From Victivallales bacterium (GTDB lineage Bacteria > Verrucomicrobiota > Lentisphaeria > Victivallales > UBA1829): DNA of 46,987 nt. How positions within the stretch are numbered: the stretch's first letter is position 1; every line of letters starts with the position of its first letter. Below the pieces are notes generated by a model, which was not told the DNA's origin, did not search any database, and worked only from the letters and a program-made list of their open reading frames with translations. Made by a program: the position numbers and the translations under genes. The DNA lies in assembly GCA_016285345.1 (NCBI GenBank), contig JAEEQN010000023.1, positions 1-46,987 of the forward strand. Direction: 5' to 3'. Below, piece by piece: positions 32,638 to 41,443 of this stretch.

Positions 32638-34527
32638 ATGCATGAGTTCAGAACGCATACCTGCGGCGAACTGAGAAAAAGCGACGTCGGAATCACTGCG
32701 CGCCTGTCCGGCTGGATCCACAGCGTGCGCGACCACGGCGGAATCATCTTCATCGACCTGCGCGACCACTACGGCAAGACCCAGGTCGTGATCGACCCGA
32801 CCAAGGATTTCTACCAGGAACTCGAACGCTGGCGCGTCGAGACTGTCGTGTGCTTCACGGGCAAAGTCGTGGCGCGCACCCCCGAAACCGTGAACCCGAA
32901 GATCGCGACCGGCGAGATCGAACTCGTGGCCGACGAGATGACCGTGCTCGGCGAGACCGAACAGCTCCCGTTCCTCGTGGCGAAAGACGAGGACGCGCCG
33001 GAAGCGCTCCGCCTCAAATACCGTTTTCTGGACCTCCGCCGCGACGAGCTCCACAACCATATCGTGATGCGCGCCAAGCTCATCGAAGCCCTGCGCCGCA
33101 AGATGTGGGACCTCGGGTTCACCGAATACCAGACCCCGATCCTCACCAGCAGCTCCCCGGAAGGCGCCCGCGACTACCTCGTCCCGAGCCGCGTCCACCC
33201 CGGCAAGTTCTACGCCCTGCCCCAGGCTCCGCAGCAGTTCAAGCAGCTGCTGATGGTCGCCGGGTTCGACCGCTACTTCCAGATCGCGCCGTGCTTCCGC
33301 GACGAAGACGCGCGCGCCGACCGTTCCCCGGGCGAATTCTACCAGCTCGACATCGAAATGAGCTACGCCACGCAGGACGACATCTTCGCAATCCTGGAAG
33401 ACCTCCTCACGGACATCTTCCCGAAGTTCACCGACAAGCAGATCAGCCCCGCCCCGTTCCCGCGCATCCCGTTCCGCGAATCCATGGAACGCTTCGGCAC
33501 GGACAAGCCCGACCTCCGCAACCCGCTTGAGATGATCGACGTCACCGACATCTTCAAGGACAGCGGATTCCAGGCGTTCTCCAAGACCGTCGCGGCGGGC
33601 GGCGTCGTGAAGGCGATCAAGGTCAGCGGCATCGCGAAGGCGGACAATCCGCAGCCGCGCCGTTTCTACGACGAAATGATCGCGTTCGCGCAGGAATGCG
33701 GCGCGAAGGGCATGGCGTATATCATCTGGAGCGCGGGCGAGACCAAGAGCCCGATCGTGAAGTTCCTCACCGGAAACGAACTGCCTTCCCTCGCCGAAAA
33801 GGCGGGCATCCGGGACGGCGACGTGCTGTTCTTCCTCGCCGACAAGCGCGCCCTCGTGAACTCCGTGGGCGGCAAGGTGATCGGCGAACTCGGACGCCGT
33901 CTCGGCCTCATCGACCCGAACGTCTTCAAGTTCTGCTGGATCGTCGATTTCCCGATGTTCGAGACCGACGAGGAGACCGGCGCGCTGATCTTCTGCCACA
34001 ACCCCTTCTCCATGCCGCAGGGCGGGATGAAGGCCGTCGAGACGCAGAACCCGCTTGATATCGTGGCGTACCAGTACGACATCGTGTGCAACGGCATCGA
34101 ACTCTCCTCCGGCGCGATCCGCAACCACCAGCCCGAGCTCATGTACAAGCTCTTCGAGATGTGCGGCTATACCCGCGAGGTCGTCGACGACAAGTTCGGC
34201 GGCATGATCCGCGCGTTCAAGCTCGGCGCGCCGCCGCACGGAGGCATCGCCCCCGGCGTCGACCGCATGGCAATGCTCCTCGCCGACGCCCCGAACATCC
34301 GCGAAGTCATCGCCTTCCCGTTCAACCAGCAGGCCGAAGACCTGATGATGAACGCCCCGGCGGCCGTCGACATGAAGCAGCTCCGCGAACTCCGCGTGAT
34401 CCCCGTCCCGCAGGAGCTCAAATACGAAGAGACCTTCAAGAAACTTCTGGCCGAGGCCGAACGCATCCGCGCCGCGGAAGCGGCCGCCGCAGCCATGAAT
34501 TCATCCGCGGCTCCGGAGCAGAACTGA
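32638..34527 (+). CDS. aspS: Aspartyl-tRNA synthetase, bacterial type
   Basis: A 629-residue class II synthetase that charges tRNA with aspartate. It has the N-terminal OB anticodon-binding domain (about 1-130), class II core motif 2 (FRDEDARADRSPGEFYQLDIE, one residue longer than the common RQPEFTQ form, as also seen in some alphaproteobacterial enzymes), the bacterial GAD insertion (about 290-420), and motif 3 (GGIAPGVDRMAML). The C-terminal tail is Ala/Glu-rich. The start at 32638 has GGAGA upstream; in-frame ATGs upstream overlap the tRNA. It is probably co-transcribed with tRNA-Val and the transglycosylase gene downstream (46-bp gap). Confidence 0.96.
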   Translation: MHEFRTHTCGELRKSDVGITARLSGWIHSVRDHGGIIFIDLRDHYGKTQVVIDPTKDFYQELERWRVETVVCFTGKVVARTPETVNPKIATGEIELVADEMTVLGETEQLPFLVAKDEDAPEALRLKYRFLDLRRDELHNHIVMRAKLIEALRRKMWDLGFTEYQTPILTSSSPEGARDYLVPSRVHPGKFYALPQAPQQFKQLLMVAGFDRYFQIAPCFRDEDARADRSPGEFYQLDIEMSYATQDDIFAILEDLLTDIFPKFTDKQISPAPFPRIPFRESMERFGTDKPDLRNPLEMIDVTDIFKDSGFQAFSKTVAAGGVVKAIKVSGIAKADNPQPRRFYDEMIAFAQECGAKGMAYIIWSAGETKSPIVKFLTGNELPSLAEKAGIRDGDVLFFLADKRALVNSVGGKVIGELGRRLGLIDPNVFKFCWIVDFPMFETDEETGALIFCHNPFSMPQGGMKAVETQNPLDIVAYQYDIVCNGIELSSGAIRNHQPELMYKLFEMCGYTREVVDDKFGGMIRAFKLGAPPHGGIAPGVDRMAMLLADAPNIREVIAFPFNQQAEDLMMNAPAAVDMKQLRELRVIPVPQELKYEETFKKLLAEAERIRAAEAAAAAMNSSAAPEQN

Positions 34528-34573
34528 ACGCGCTCCGGACCACCGCCCTGCCCCGCCGCAACGGAGGACCGGT

Positions 34574-35257
34574 ATGCCAGCCAAACGGCAGAAACAGACC
34601 ACCATCAAACGGAAAACCGCCGGAAAGAAGTCCAAAAAGACGAATCAGCCGAGCACTCTGCTGATCTCCGTCCACCGGACGCAGGCGGTCTTCCTGCTTC
34701 TGCTCTTCGCGATCATCGGCATCCTGATGGGCATCGGAGTATGGAAGGCCGGAACGTCCATCATGAGCTACATGGACCGTTCGTCCCGCTACGATAAAAT
34801 GATCGTGGCCGCCGGACGCCGCAACGGCGTTTATCCGCCGCTCCTGAAGGCCGTCATCTGGAAGGAAAGCCGGTTCGACGCGTCCGCACGCGGCAGCAAG
34901 GGCGAAATCGGCCTCATGCAGGTCATGCCTTCCTCGGCGGTCAAGGACTGGGAAAATACCTTCCAGCGTCATGTACCGTCCGATGGCGCGCTGATGGATC
35001 CCGCGCTCAACATCGAGATCGGGTCCTGGTTCCTCGGTCGGGCGCTGGACCGCTGGAAGGACTACAACGATGCGGAGGCGCTCGCCCTCTGCGAGTACAA
35101 TGCGGGCATCCAGCGCGCCGACGCATGGAAACCGCTTCTCCACGACGGCAAAGTCATGCCGAACATCGACATCGAATCCACGCGCAAATACGTCCGGGAC
35201 ATCCTCGAACGGCGCGATGAATACGCACAAACCTGGAAATGGGAGAAACTCAAATGA
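34574..35257 (+). CDS. Membrane-anchored lytic transglycosylase (SLT fold)
   Basis: A 227-residue protein with a basic N-terminus (about 1-33), one membrane helix (about 37-60) and a periplasmic SLT/lysozyme-like domain. Catalytic Glu98 is in VIWKESRFD, followed by GEIGLMQVMPSSA and LCEYNAGIQRADAW. It cleaves the glycan strands of peptidoglycan. GGAGG precedes the ATG. The stop codon overlaps the next start by 4 bp (ATGA), so translation is coupled with the DUF3047 gene. The location next to lpoB-type genes fits cell-wall remodelling. Confidence 0.92.
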   Translation: MPAKRQKQTTIKRKTAGKKSKKTNQPSTLLISVHRTQAVFLLLLFAIIGILMGIGVWKAGTSIMSYMDRSSRYDKMIVAAGRRNGVYPPLLKAVIWKESRFDASARGSKGEIGLMQVMPSSAVKDWENTFQRHVPSDGALMDPALNIEIGSWFLGRALDRWKDYNDAEALALCEYNAGIQRADAWKPLLHDGKVMPNIDIESTRKYVRDILERRDEYAQTWKWEKLK

Positions 35258-36033
35258 ACAAACGTTTCCGCCTGATGAAATCCGCCTCCATGCTCGCCGT
35301 CCTCCTCGCTCCCTGCGCCTTCCTTTCCCTCGGATTGGGCGCGAAGGACAAAGAACCCGTGCGCCACTGGGACTTCGAGAAATCGAAGCTCGACAGCGAC
35401 GGCATCCCGGACGGCTGGAGCTATCGCGGCAAACCCGGCACGCCCGACGTGAAGTACGAAATCGTCGAGGACAAGGAGCTGAAGCACAAAGTCCTGCACA
35501 TCACATCCGATAAAGCGTCAGGGGTGATCATGGTCGACAGCTCCGACGTCGATCTGAAGAAGTATCCGATCATGCGCTGGCGTTGGAAAGCCGTCACGCT
35601 CCCGACCGGCGCGGACGCCACGGTTAAGTCCAAGGACGACCAGGGCATCGCCGTCTACGTCGGCTACGGCAAGCTCACGCAGAGCAGCATCTCCTACAAC
35701 TGGCAGACCGAGACTCCGAAGGGAAAATCCGGCAGTTCCACCTACAATTGGGTCGTCGACGTCGACTGGTTCACCCTGCGCGACAAGAACGACAAGATGG
35801 ACACCTGGTTCGAGGAGGAAGTCAACGTCTACGACGACATGATGAAGATTTTCAAGAAGATCCCGTCCGGCTGGGCCCTGAGCATCTCCTCGAACAGTCA
35901 GTACACAGCCTCGAAGGCCGATGTCTATCTGGACTACGTCGAGTTCGTCGACAAGAAGACCGCCGAGGCGAAGAAGGACGAAAAGAAAGACGAGAAGAAG
36001 GACGAGAAGAAGGACGAGAAGAAGGACAAGTAA
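35254..36033 (+). CDS. Exported DUF3047 protein with Lys/Asp/Glu repeat tail
   Basis: A 259-residue protein with a signal peptide (first ~30 residues), a DUF3047 domain (VRHWDFEKSKLDSDGIPDGW, PIMRWRWKAVTLPTGAD, KDDQGIAVYVGYG, YLDYVEFV) and a C-terminal tail of KDEK tetrads. The domain is a beta-sandwich, probably carbohydrate-binding-like, of unknown role. The ATG at 35254 overlaps the transglycosylase stop by 4 bp, with GGGAG at 35241-35245. Coupled translation suggests both act together at the cell wall. Confidence 0.88.
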   Translation: MNKRFRLMKSASMLAVLLAPCAFLSLGLGAKDKEPVRHWDFEKSKLDSDGIPDGWSYRGKPGTPDVKYEIVEDKELKHKVLHITSDKASGVIMVDSSDVDLKKYPIMRWRWKAVTLPTGADATVKSKDDQGIAVYVGYGKLTQSSISYNWQTETPKGKSGSSTYNWVVDVDWFTLRDKNDKMDTWFEEEVNVYDDMMKIFKKIPSGWALSISSNSQYTASKADVYLDYVEFVDKKTAEAKKDEKKDEKKDEKKDEKKDK

Positions 36034-36067
36034 TCCTCCCTTCCCTCTACGCTTTTTCTGCTTTTTT

Positions 36068-36102
36068 CGGGCTGACGGACTTCGCATCCGCCGGCCCGTT
36101 TT
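36068..36102 (+). terminator. Terminator after the DUF3047 gene
   Basis: A 12-bp stem with one mismatch (36068-36079 with 36087-36098) is followed by TTTT. It ends the tRNA-Val to DUF3047 unit. Confidence 0.75.
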
Positions 36103-36223
36103 CTGTCTTTGGGTGTCACCGTTCGACGCATATAAAATCGCAAAGCGCCGGAATTCCGTATATTTCGTAAGCTTAAATTGCTCATTTTATCGGATTATTT
36201 TTCGTTTTTTTTGTTTTTTGAGC

Positions 36224-36252
36224 TTGATTTTTCGGCCGATATGCAGTATAAT
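36224..36252 (+). promoter_or_regulatory. Promoter of the LpoB/CsgG-like envelope operon (TTGATT-17-TATAAT)
   Basis: TTGATT is at 36224-36229 and consensus TATAAT at 36247-36252 with 17 bp between. About 120 nt of 5' leader precede the first gene; the rest of the 36034-36377 gap holds only the terminator above. Confidence 0.78.
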
Positions 36253-36377
36253 ATGTTAGACGTGCGTGCAATGCGTGCCGCTCGTCGACAGAGTTGATAT
36301 CGGCCGTCCTCAATTTTTAGCGGCGGCTTCCGAAGACAACACACAGGCACCCGAACGCAAAGGAGGCTTGAAACATC

Positions 36378-37547
36378 ATGAAAAAACTGTATTTCACCGC
36401 ATTGACGGCGGCCGTGCTGGCGCTCGTCGCGGCGTCGGATTTCGCCGCGGACGCGGAACGGACGACCGAGACGGAACAGGAAAAGAAAACGACGACCACG
36501 ACGACCACCACGACCGTGATCACGGAAACGGTCAGGACGAAGGCGAAGGAAAAGCCCGCTTGGAAGCCGTTCAAGGTCTGCGTGCTGGATTTTACCTCGA
36601 TCGACATCAACGGACAGATCCGGTTCCTCGACACGAAGAACAATCCGATCGTGATCCCGCCGCAGAACACGCTGAACGACGCCGACCATCGGACCATCAA
36701 CTCCATCATGCAGGGCTATGTCCGCATGATCGACGCGTGGGACAGCAGCTGGACGAATTCGGCGAACCGCGAGGCGCAGGTGGACGACAACGTCTTCACG
36801 CGCAAGAAGGCGATCGACCTGTACAACACGATCGTGAAGGGCGAGCCGCGTCCGATGGTGATCGGCGCCGAGTACCTGAGCGCGTACCTGGGCAAGCACA
36901 ACGACGTCTTCGGGACCATGGAAGTCTCGCAGGTGGCCGCCGCCATGCAGAAACTCCAGAAGGAACCCGATTTCCCGCGCGACTTCATGCTCCGCATCGC
37001 GAAGGAGACCGGAGCCACGCACCTGATCTACGGCACCGTCTCGGACATCCACAGCAAGACCCGTTCGTTCTCCGGCTACGGCATCAACACCAACACCACC
37101 ACGTACGAACTGGACGTCACGATCAAGATGATTGACCTCGCGGCGCAGCACAGCGTGTACAGCAACGTCTACACGGGCAGCTACCGCGAACAGCGTCCGG
37201 TCAGTACGGAGGCGTTCGACAACAACATCTTCCTGTCGCTCATGAAGTCCGCGCTGGAACAGGCCGCCGAGGACCTCTACAGCGTCTGCCAGGAAGGTCG
37301 CAAGAACAAAGTGACCGTCACGCCGATGCCGTACATGGTCACGGTCACGCCGACCGGCGGAGAAGGGTTCAACGCATCGGATGCCACAGTTTATGCGGAC
37401 GGCATCATCGTCGGCGCGGGCGGCGAGGCGTTCCCCCTGCCCGAAGGCGCGCACAAGATCGAGATCAAGGCCGACGGCTATCAGACCAAGACGCTCTCGC
37501 TGGACGTGAAGTCCGACCAGAAGATCACCACCACTTTGGAACAATAA
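36378..37547 (+). CDS. Exported CsgG-like protein with C-terminal PEGA domain
   Basis: A 389-residue protein with a signal peptide (first ~24 residues), a run of nine Thr in a Lys/Thr-rich linker (about 36-55), a CsgG/LpoB-like core starting FKVCVLDFTSIDI and including IAKETGATHLIYGTVSDI, and a C-terminal PEGA segment (LPEGAHKIEIKADGYQT). CsgG-like cores are found in outer-membrane pores and PBP activators; PEGA binds the envelope. No lipobox is evident. It is first in the six-gene operon, with AAAGGAGG about 11 nt before the ATG. Confidence 0.82.
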   Translation: MKKLYFTALTAAVLALVAASDFAADAERTTETEQEKKTTTTTTTTTVITETVRTKAKEKPAWKPFKVCVLDFTSIDINGQIRFLDTKNNPIVIPPQNTLNDADHRTINSIMQGYVRMIDAWDSSWTNSANREAQVDDNVFTRKKAIDLYNTIVKGEPRPMVIGAEYLSAYLGKHNDVFGTMEVSQVAAAMQKLQKEPDFPRDFMLRIAKETGATHLIYGTVSDIHSKTRSFSGYGINTNTTTYELDVTIKMIDLAAQHSVYSNVYTGSYREQRPVSTEAFDNNIFLSLMKSALEQAAEDLYSVCQEGRKNKVTVTPMPYMVTVTPTGGEGFNASDATVYADGIIVGAGGEAFPLPEGAHKIEIKADGYQTKTLSLDVKSDQKITTTLEQ

Positions 37548-37565
37548 CCGGAAAGGATGACTGCA

Positions 37566-38672
37566 ATGAACTTCAAAAAACTCATCACCGCACTTGCATG
37601 CGTCGTTCTGTCCGCCGGCGTTTTCGCCGCCGATAAGCTTGCCGTCGCCGAACCCGTCGGAAAGGGCGGCGTGCCCGCGTCCGACATCGAGGCGTTCTGG
37701 GGCATCCTGGAATCCTCGATCCAGTCCGACGAATACACGCTGGTCTCCCGCGGCGCGCTGAAACAGATGCTCACGGAAATCGGCCTCACGACCAGTTCCG
37801 ACCTCGTAAGCCTGAACTCCACCCAGAAAGCCAAGCTCGGCGAAGTCGAGGGCGTGAAATACATCCTCGTCTCCGAGATCAGCAAGTTCGGCACCCGCCT
37901 GAACTGCACCATGCGCATCCTCGACGCCACCACGGGCGAGATCGATCAGGCGCGCACCGCGAATCTGCGCGTGAAGGACCTCGACGAACTCGCCGACCAG
38001 ATCGAAGCGACGCTGCAGAAACTCCTGTCCGACGACAAATCGCTCCACCGTTCCGCGATTCTTTCCCCGGTCATCAAGGTCTCCGCGCCGTCCTACCTCG
38101 CCGACGACTTCAATGTCCGCCTCGAAAACGAGATGCTCGACAAGGGCCTGCGTCTCCAGAATCTCCAGTCCGTCACAAAGATCCTGAAGAAGAACGATAT
38201 GGACAATCTGAACGAGCTGGAACCGAAGATGTACGTCAAGGTCGGAAAGCTCCTCGAAGTCGAAATGCTTCTCCAGGCCACGATCACGCGCTTCGAGATC
38301 GAAAAAATCGCCTACAACGTCGCCGAGACCGGAGCCAGCGGATTCCGCTACATCGGCAACCTCGAAGGCAGCGTCCGCATCATTTCCGCGCAGACCGGCG
38401 AAACGCTCGGCAGCGTCCCGTTCGACGAACGCGTCGACTTCCGCACCATTCCGATCTCGACCAGACGCGACTGGACCGTCGACGACTACGGCAAGCACCT
38501 CATCCGGACCGTCATCCCGCAGAAAGTCATCCCCGGCATCATGAAGTCCCCGGCGTTCAAAGACAAGAATCCGCCGAAAGCCGAAGCAGAGGAAAAGAAG
38601 GCCGAAACGAAGAAGGCCGGCGCTCCCGGCAAGCCCGACCCCGCGATAGAACTCGAAGGCGTTATAGAATAA
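37566..38672 (+). CDS. Exported CsgG-family protein
   Basis: A 368-residue protein with a signal peptide (MNFKKLITALACVVLSAGVFAA) and a CsgG-like core: KLAVAEPVGKGG, YTLVSRGALKQMLTEIGL, YILVSEISKFG, CTMRILDATTGEI. A second related half follows (YVKVGKLLEVEMLLQATITRFEI, GSVRIISAQTGETLG), so it may hold two copies of the fold. The tail is Lys/Ala/Glu/Pro-rich. The start at 37566 is chosen over 37557 because AAAGGA is correctly spaced. It lies 18 bp after the PEGA protein. Confidence 0.83.
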   Translation: MNFKKLITALACVVLSAGVFAADKLAVAEPVGKGGVPASDIEAFWGILESSIQSDEYTLVSRGALKQMLTEIGLTTSSDLVSLNSTQKAKLGEVEGVKYILVSEISKFGTRLNCTMRILDATTGEIDQARTANLRVKDLDELADQIEATLQKLLSDDKSLHRSAILSPVIKVSAPSYLADDFNVRLENEMLDKGLRLQNLQSVTKILKKNDMDNLNELEPKMYVKVGKLLEVEMLLQATITRFEIEKIAYNVAETGASGFRYIGNLEGSVRIISAQTGETLGSVPFDERVDFRTIPISTRRDWTVDDYGKHLIRTVIPQKVIPGIMKSPAFKDKNPPKAEAEEKKAETKKAGAPGKPDPAIELEGVIE

Positions 38673-38676
38673 CACC

Positions 38677-40215
38677 ATGACGATCCGCCGTTTCCTCTCC
38701 ATTCTCGCATGTCGTATTCTCCCCGCTGTGGCGGCCGGCATCCTCTTTGCCGGCTGCTCCAGCGTCGTGAACTCGCATTCGCAGAAAGAGGACATGATGG
38801 AGTACTATCTGAACGGCGAGAACGAGGACGCGCTGGACGAGATCGAGTACAAGCTCCGCGAACCGGCATGGTACAACACCTCGGTCGTCGACACCGGCGA
38901 CGAACTGGTCTGGCGGCTTGAGGCCGGAAGCATGAACTTCCACGTCGGAAACTTCGAGGAATGCATCGACCAGCTCAAGATCGCCGAGGAGCTGATCGAA
39001 CAGTACGACGATCGCGCCGAAGTCAGCGCGCGCGACATCGGCGCGGAAGCCGGAGCCGCCCTGACCAACCTCAACGCCCTGCCCTACCGCGGCTGGTGCC
39101 GCGACCGCATCGCGCTCGCCGTCTACAAAGCGTTTGCCTACCTCGGAAAAGGCGACGAGGAGGCGTTCCACGCGCAGATACGCCGCCTGCGCAACGAACA
39201 GAAGAAGGTTCAGGACGACTACAGCACGTTCTTCGAACAGGAGAAGGCCGAGCTCGAGGCGGAAAAGGCGCAGAACCCGGACGCGGCGAAACAGACCGAT
39301 TCGCTGGGAAGCATTGAGAAGCTTACCGGCAATTCGGACAATGCCGCGTTCAAAAACAACCTCGCCAAAGTCAAGAAGGTCGCCAACAAAGGCTACGGAA
39401 ATTTCCTCAACCCCGCCGCGATCTTCCTCTCCGGGCTCGGGTCTATCCGAGACGGCGAATACGACAACGCGCGCATCGACTTCCAGCACCTCGTCGAAGC
39501 AATGCCGAACAATCCGCTGTTCCGCCAGTATTACGTCACGGTCCTCCAAAAAGCCGGACGGGAGATCCCCGAAAACCTCGCGGACGTCCAGCCGTTCGAT
39601 TTCCCGCTGGATCAGAACTGCGTTTTCGTGGTCTTCGCGAACGGACGGAGCGCGGCGCTGGAGGAAAGCTCGATCTACTTCCCCGTTATGGCCGCCTGGC
39701 CCTCGTGCGCGTTCTTCGATGCGCCGTTCAAGGACCTCGAAGCCGAGGCCGCGGGCAAAAAATACGGCTCCCTGATCCTCGCGGACATGGACGGCATCCT
39801 CGCGCAGGAATTCGACGAACGCCTCCCCGGCATCATCACGCGCATCGTCCTGAGCACGCTCATCAAGGAGGCCGCCTACTACGCCGGGATCGCGGTGATC
39901 GCCGCGCAGAAAGACATGGATCCGGCCGTTCAGGCCGCCGCACTCGCGACCGTCGCCATCGGCGGCGCCGCCTACCGCGCCGCCATGAACACCGCCGACA
40001 CGCGCGGCTGGGAGATCCTTCCGAAGGAATTCCAGCTCACGCAGTTCCCGGTTCCGGCGGACAGGCAGGTCAAGCTCAAGCTTCATCTGACCGGAGGCAA
40101 CGAGCTCGTCAAGGAACTGCAGCTCCCCGCGGACTGCAAATCCGCCATCATCTTCGTCGATGCACCCAGCGTGCAGAACGTGGCGTTCCACGTCCTGCCG
40201 ATCAAATCCAAATAA
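38677..40215 (+). CDS. COG3014-type TPR lipoprotein
   Basis: A 512-residue lipoprotein: signal peptide with lipobox FAGC (lipidated Cys about residue 26), then a TPR-like helical region (DDALDEIEYKL-type repeats, GSMNFHVGNFEECIDQLKIAEELIEQYD, GYGNFLNPAAIFLSGLGSIRDGEYDNARIDFQHL) and a C-terminal region with a hydrophobic Ala/Ile-rich stretch (about 390-440). Relatives sit beside ycfL and lpoB homologues in Vibrio-like bacteria, as they do here. It probably scaffolds an outer-membrane complex. It begins 4 bp after the previous stop. Confidence 0.78.
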   Translation: MTIRRFLSILACRILPAVAAGILFAGCSSVVNSHSQKEDMMEYYLNGENEDALDEIEYKLREPAWYNTSVVDTGDELVWRLEAGSMNFHVGNFEECIDQLKIAEELIEQYDDRAEVSARDIGAEAGAALTNLNALPYRGWCRDRIALAVYKAFAYLGKGDEEAFHAQIRRLRNEQKKVQDDYSTFFEQEKAELEAEKAQNPDAAKQTDSLGSIEKLTGNSDNAAFKNNLAKVKKVANKGYGNFLNPAAIFLSGLGSIRDGEYDNARIDFQHLVEAMPNNPLFRQYYVTVLQKAGREIPENLADVQPFDFPLDQNCVFVVFANGRSAALEESSIYFPVMAAWPSCAFFDAPFKDLEAEAAGKKYGSLILADMDGILAQEFDERLPGIITRIVLSTLIKEAAYYAGIAVIAAQKDMDPAVQAAALATVAIGGAAYRAAMNTADTRGWEILPKEFQLTQFPVPADRQVKLKLHLTGGNELVKELQLPADCKSAIIFVDAPSVQNVAFHVLPIKSK

Positions 40216-40226
40216 GGAGAACAACC

Positions 40227-40685
40227 ATGAAGAAAATATGCATGATCGGATGGTTCGCCGCCGTCATGATGCTGGCCGCGTGCCAGAACTCCGTGAACAC
40301 GATCGAAAACGCGGACAAGACCATGACGCCGAACTATGTCAACGACTCCCGTTTCGTGACCGACGGCTTCCTGAAAAGGCGTCTCGCGCTCCAGAGTCTC
40401 ACGCTCGGACAGACCGCCGACGGCTACAAGCGCGCCCAGGTCGAAGTCACGAACGTCCGCACCGGCGTCGCCGCGCAGTTCTGGAGCACCATCACGCGCG
40501 AAAACCCGTACCATATCCGCTACCGTTTCACATGGTTTACTGAGGACGGCATGGCCGTGAACCATACGGTCCTCGCCGACTGGCAGGACGCCGTCATCAT
40601 CCCCGGCGAAACCCTCTTCCTCCAGTCCGTCGCCCCGAACAGGAATTGCAGCGATTTCAAAATCAGCCTCAAAGAGGCAGACTAA
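40227..40685 (+). CDS. ycfL: YcfL-family (DUF1425) lipoprotein
   Basis: A 152-residue lipoprotein with lipobox LAAC (Cys19), then a DUF1425 beta-sandwich: VTDGFLKRRLALQSLTLGQT, AQVEVTNVRT, YRFTWFTEDGMAV, DWQDAVIIPGETLFLQSVAPN, CSDFKISL. E. coli ycfL lies directly before lpoB, as this gene does. Role unknown; probably an outer-membrane partner of LpoB. AAGGAGA precedes the ATG. Longer in-frame starts would invade the COG3014 gene and are rejected. Confidence 0.88.
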   Translation: MKKICMIGWFAAVMMLAACQNSVNTIENADKTMTPNYVNDSRFVTDGFLKRRLALQSLTLGQTADGYKRAQVEVTNVRTGVAAQFWSTITRENPYHIRYRFTWFTEDGMAVNHTVLADWQDAVIIPGETLFLQSVAPNRNCSDFKISLKEAD

Positions 40686-40703
40686 TCATAAAGGATACCG
40701 CAT

Positions 40704-41351
40704 ATGAACGCACGTTTTCTGATCCTCGGTCTTTCCGCCGCCGGAGCCCTCGCGCTCGCCGCGTGTGAAAGCAATAACACCGTCATCTACGACCCCGCCA
40801 CCACCAAGACCGGGCTCCGCGCCACCAAAACGGTCTCCAGCGAGGAAATGCGTGAGGTCACCGTCGCCGCCGTCCAGGAGGCCATGACCAACGCCAAATT
40901 CACCTCCTTCCTGAGAAAGTACAGGGAGGAAGTCGGCGATCCGGACGCCTGCCCCATCCTGAAGCTCGACAAGACCGTCAACAACACCGACGATCCCGAT
41001 TTGAACACCTCCGAGATCACCGATATGCTCTTCGAAGAGCTCCTCAATGCCGGCAAGGTCGAGGTCACACTGGCCGAGGGCGCGGGCCGCACGCAGGCCA
41101 TCGCCGCCTCCCGCGATCTCGAATACGACGAGAATTTCGACCAGAGCACCGTCGCGAAACGCGGCACGCTTCAGGCCGCCCGCCTCGTGCTCCGTCCGAA
41201 AGTCACCTCCAACTCCGTGAGCGACGGCGGCACCCGTGCCGTGACCCGCACCTTCGTGCTGGAAATGGCTGACGTGCAGACCGGTCTGGTCATGTGGCGC
41301 TTCACCAAGCAACTCGCGTTCATGAAGAAGAAAAGCTCCGTCGGCTGGTAA
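40704..41351 (+). CDS. lpoB: LpoB-type penicillin-binding-protein activator lipoprotein
   Basis: A 215-residue lipoprotein with lipobox LAAC (Cys20) and an LpoB core: VSSEEMREVTVAAVQEAMTN, ILKLDKTVNNTDDPDLNTSEITDMLFEELLNAGKVEV, AARLVLRPKVTSN, TFVLEMADVQTGLVMW. In E. coli LpoB reaches through the peptidoglycan to activate PBP1b. The NTDDPDLNT segment matches the NxTxxxxDT-type helix start of the family. AAGGA precedes the ATG. No PBP gene is in the window. Function is by family; the E. coli partner may differ in this phylum. Confidence 0.85.
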   Translation: MNARFLILGLSAAGALALAACESNNTVIYDPATTKTGLRATKTVSSEEMREVTVAAVQEAMTNAKFTSFLRKYREEVGDPDACPILKLDKTVNNTDDPDLNTSEITDMLFEELLNAGKVEVTLAEGAGRTQAIAASRDLEYDENFDQSTVAKRGTLQAARLVLRPKVTSNSVSDGGTRAVTRTFVLEMADVQTGLVMWRFTKQLAFMKKKSSVGW

Positions 41352-41443
41352 TCCGACATCCGGTTCATCGTCGCATTGACGGATCCGCCTTCCCTGTCCG
41401 CGTGGCGGGGATTCGGCGGCATTACCATAAGGAGATTCATCCT

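Noticed and set aside
32581..34239. 552-residue reverse open frame
   Set aside because: It is antisense to aspS, which has all class II motifs.
36195..38795. 866-residue open frame on the reverse strand
   Set aside because: It is antisense to two exported CsgG-like genes with signal peptides and ribosome-binding sites. Its translation lacks domain features and reflects GC-rich codon mirroring.
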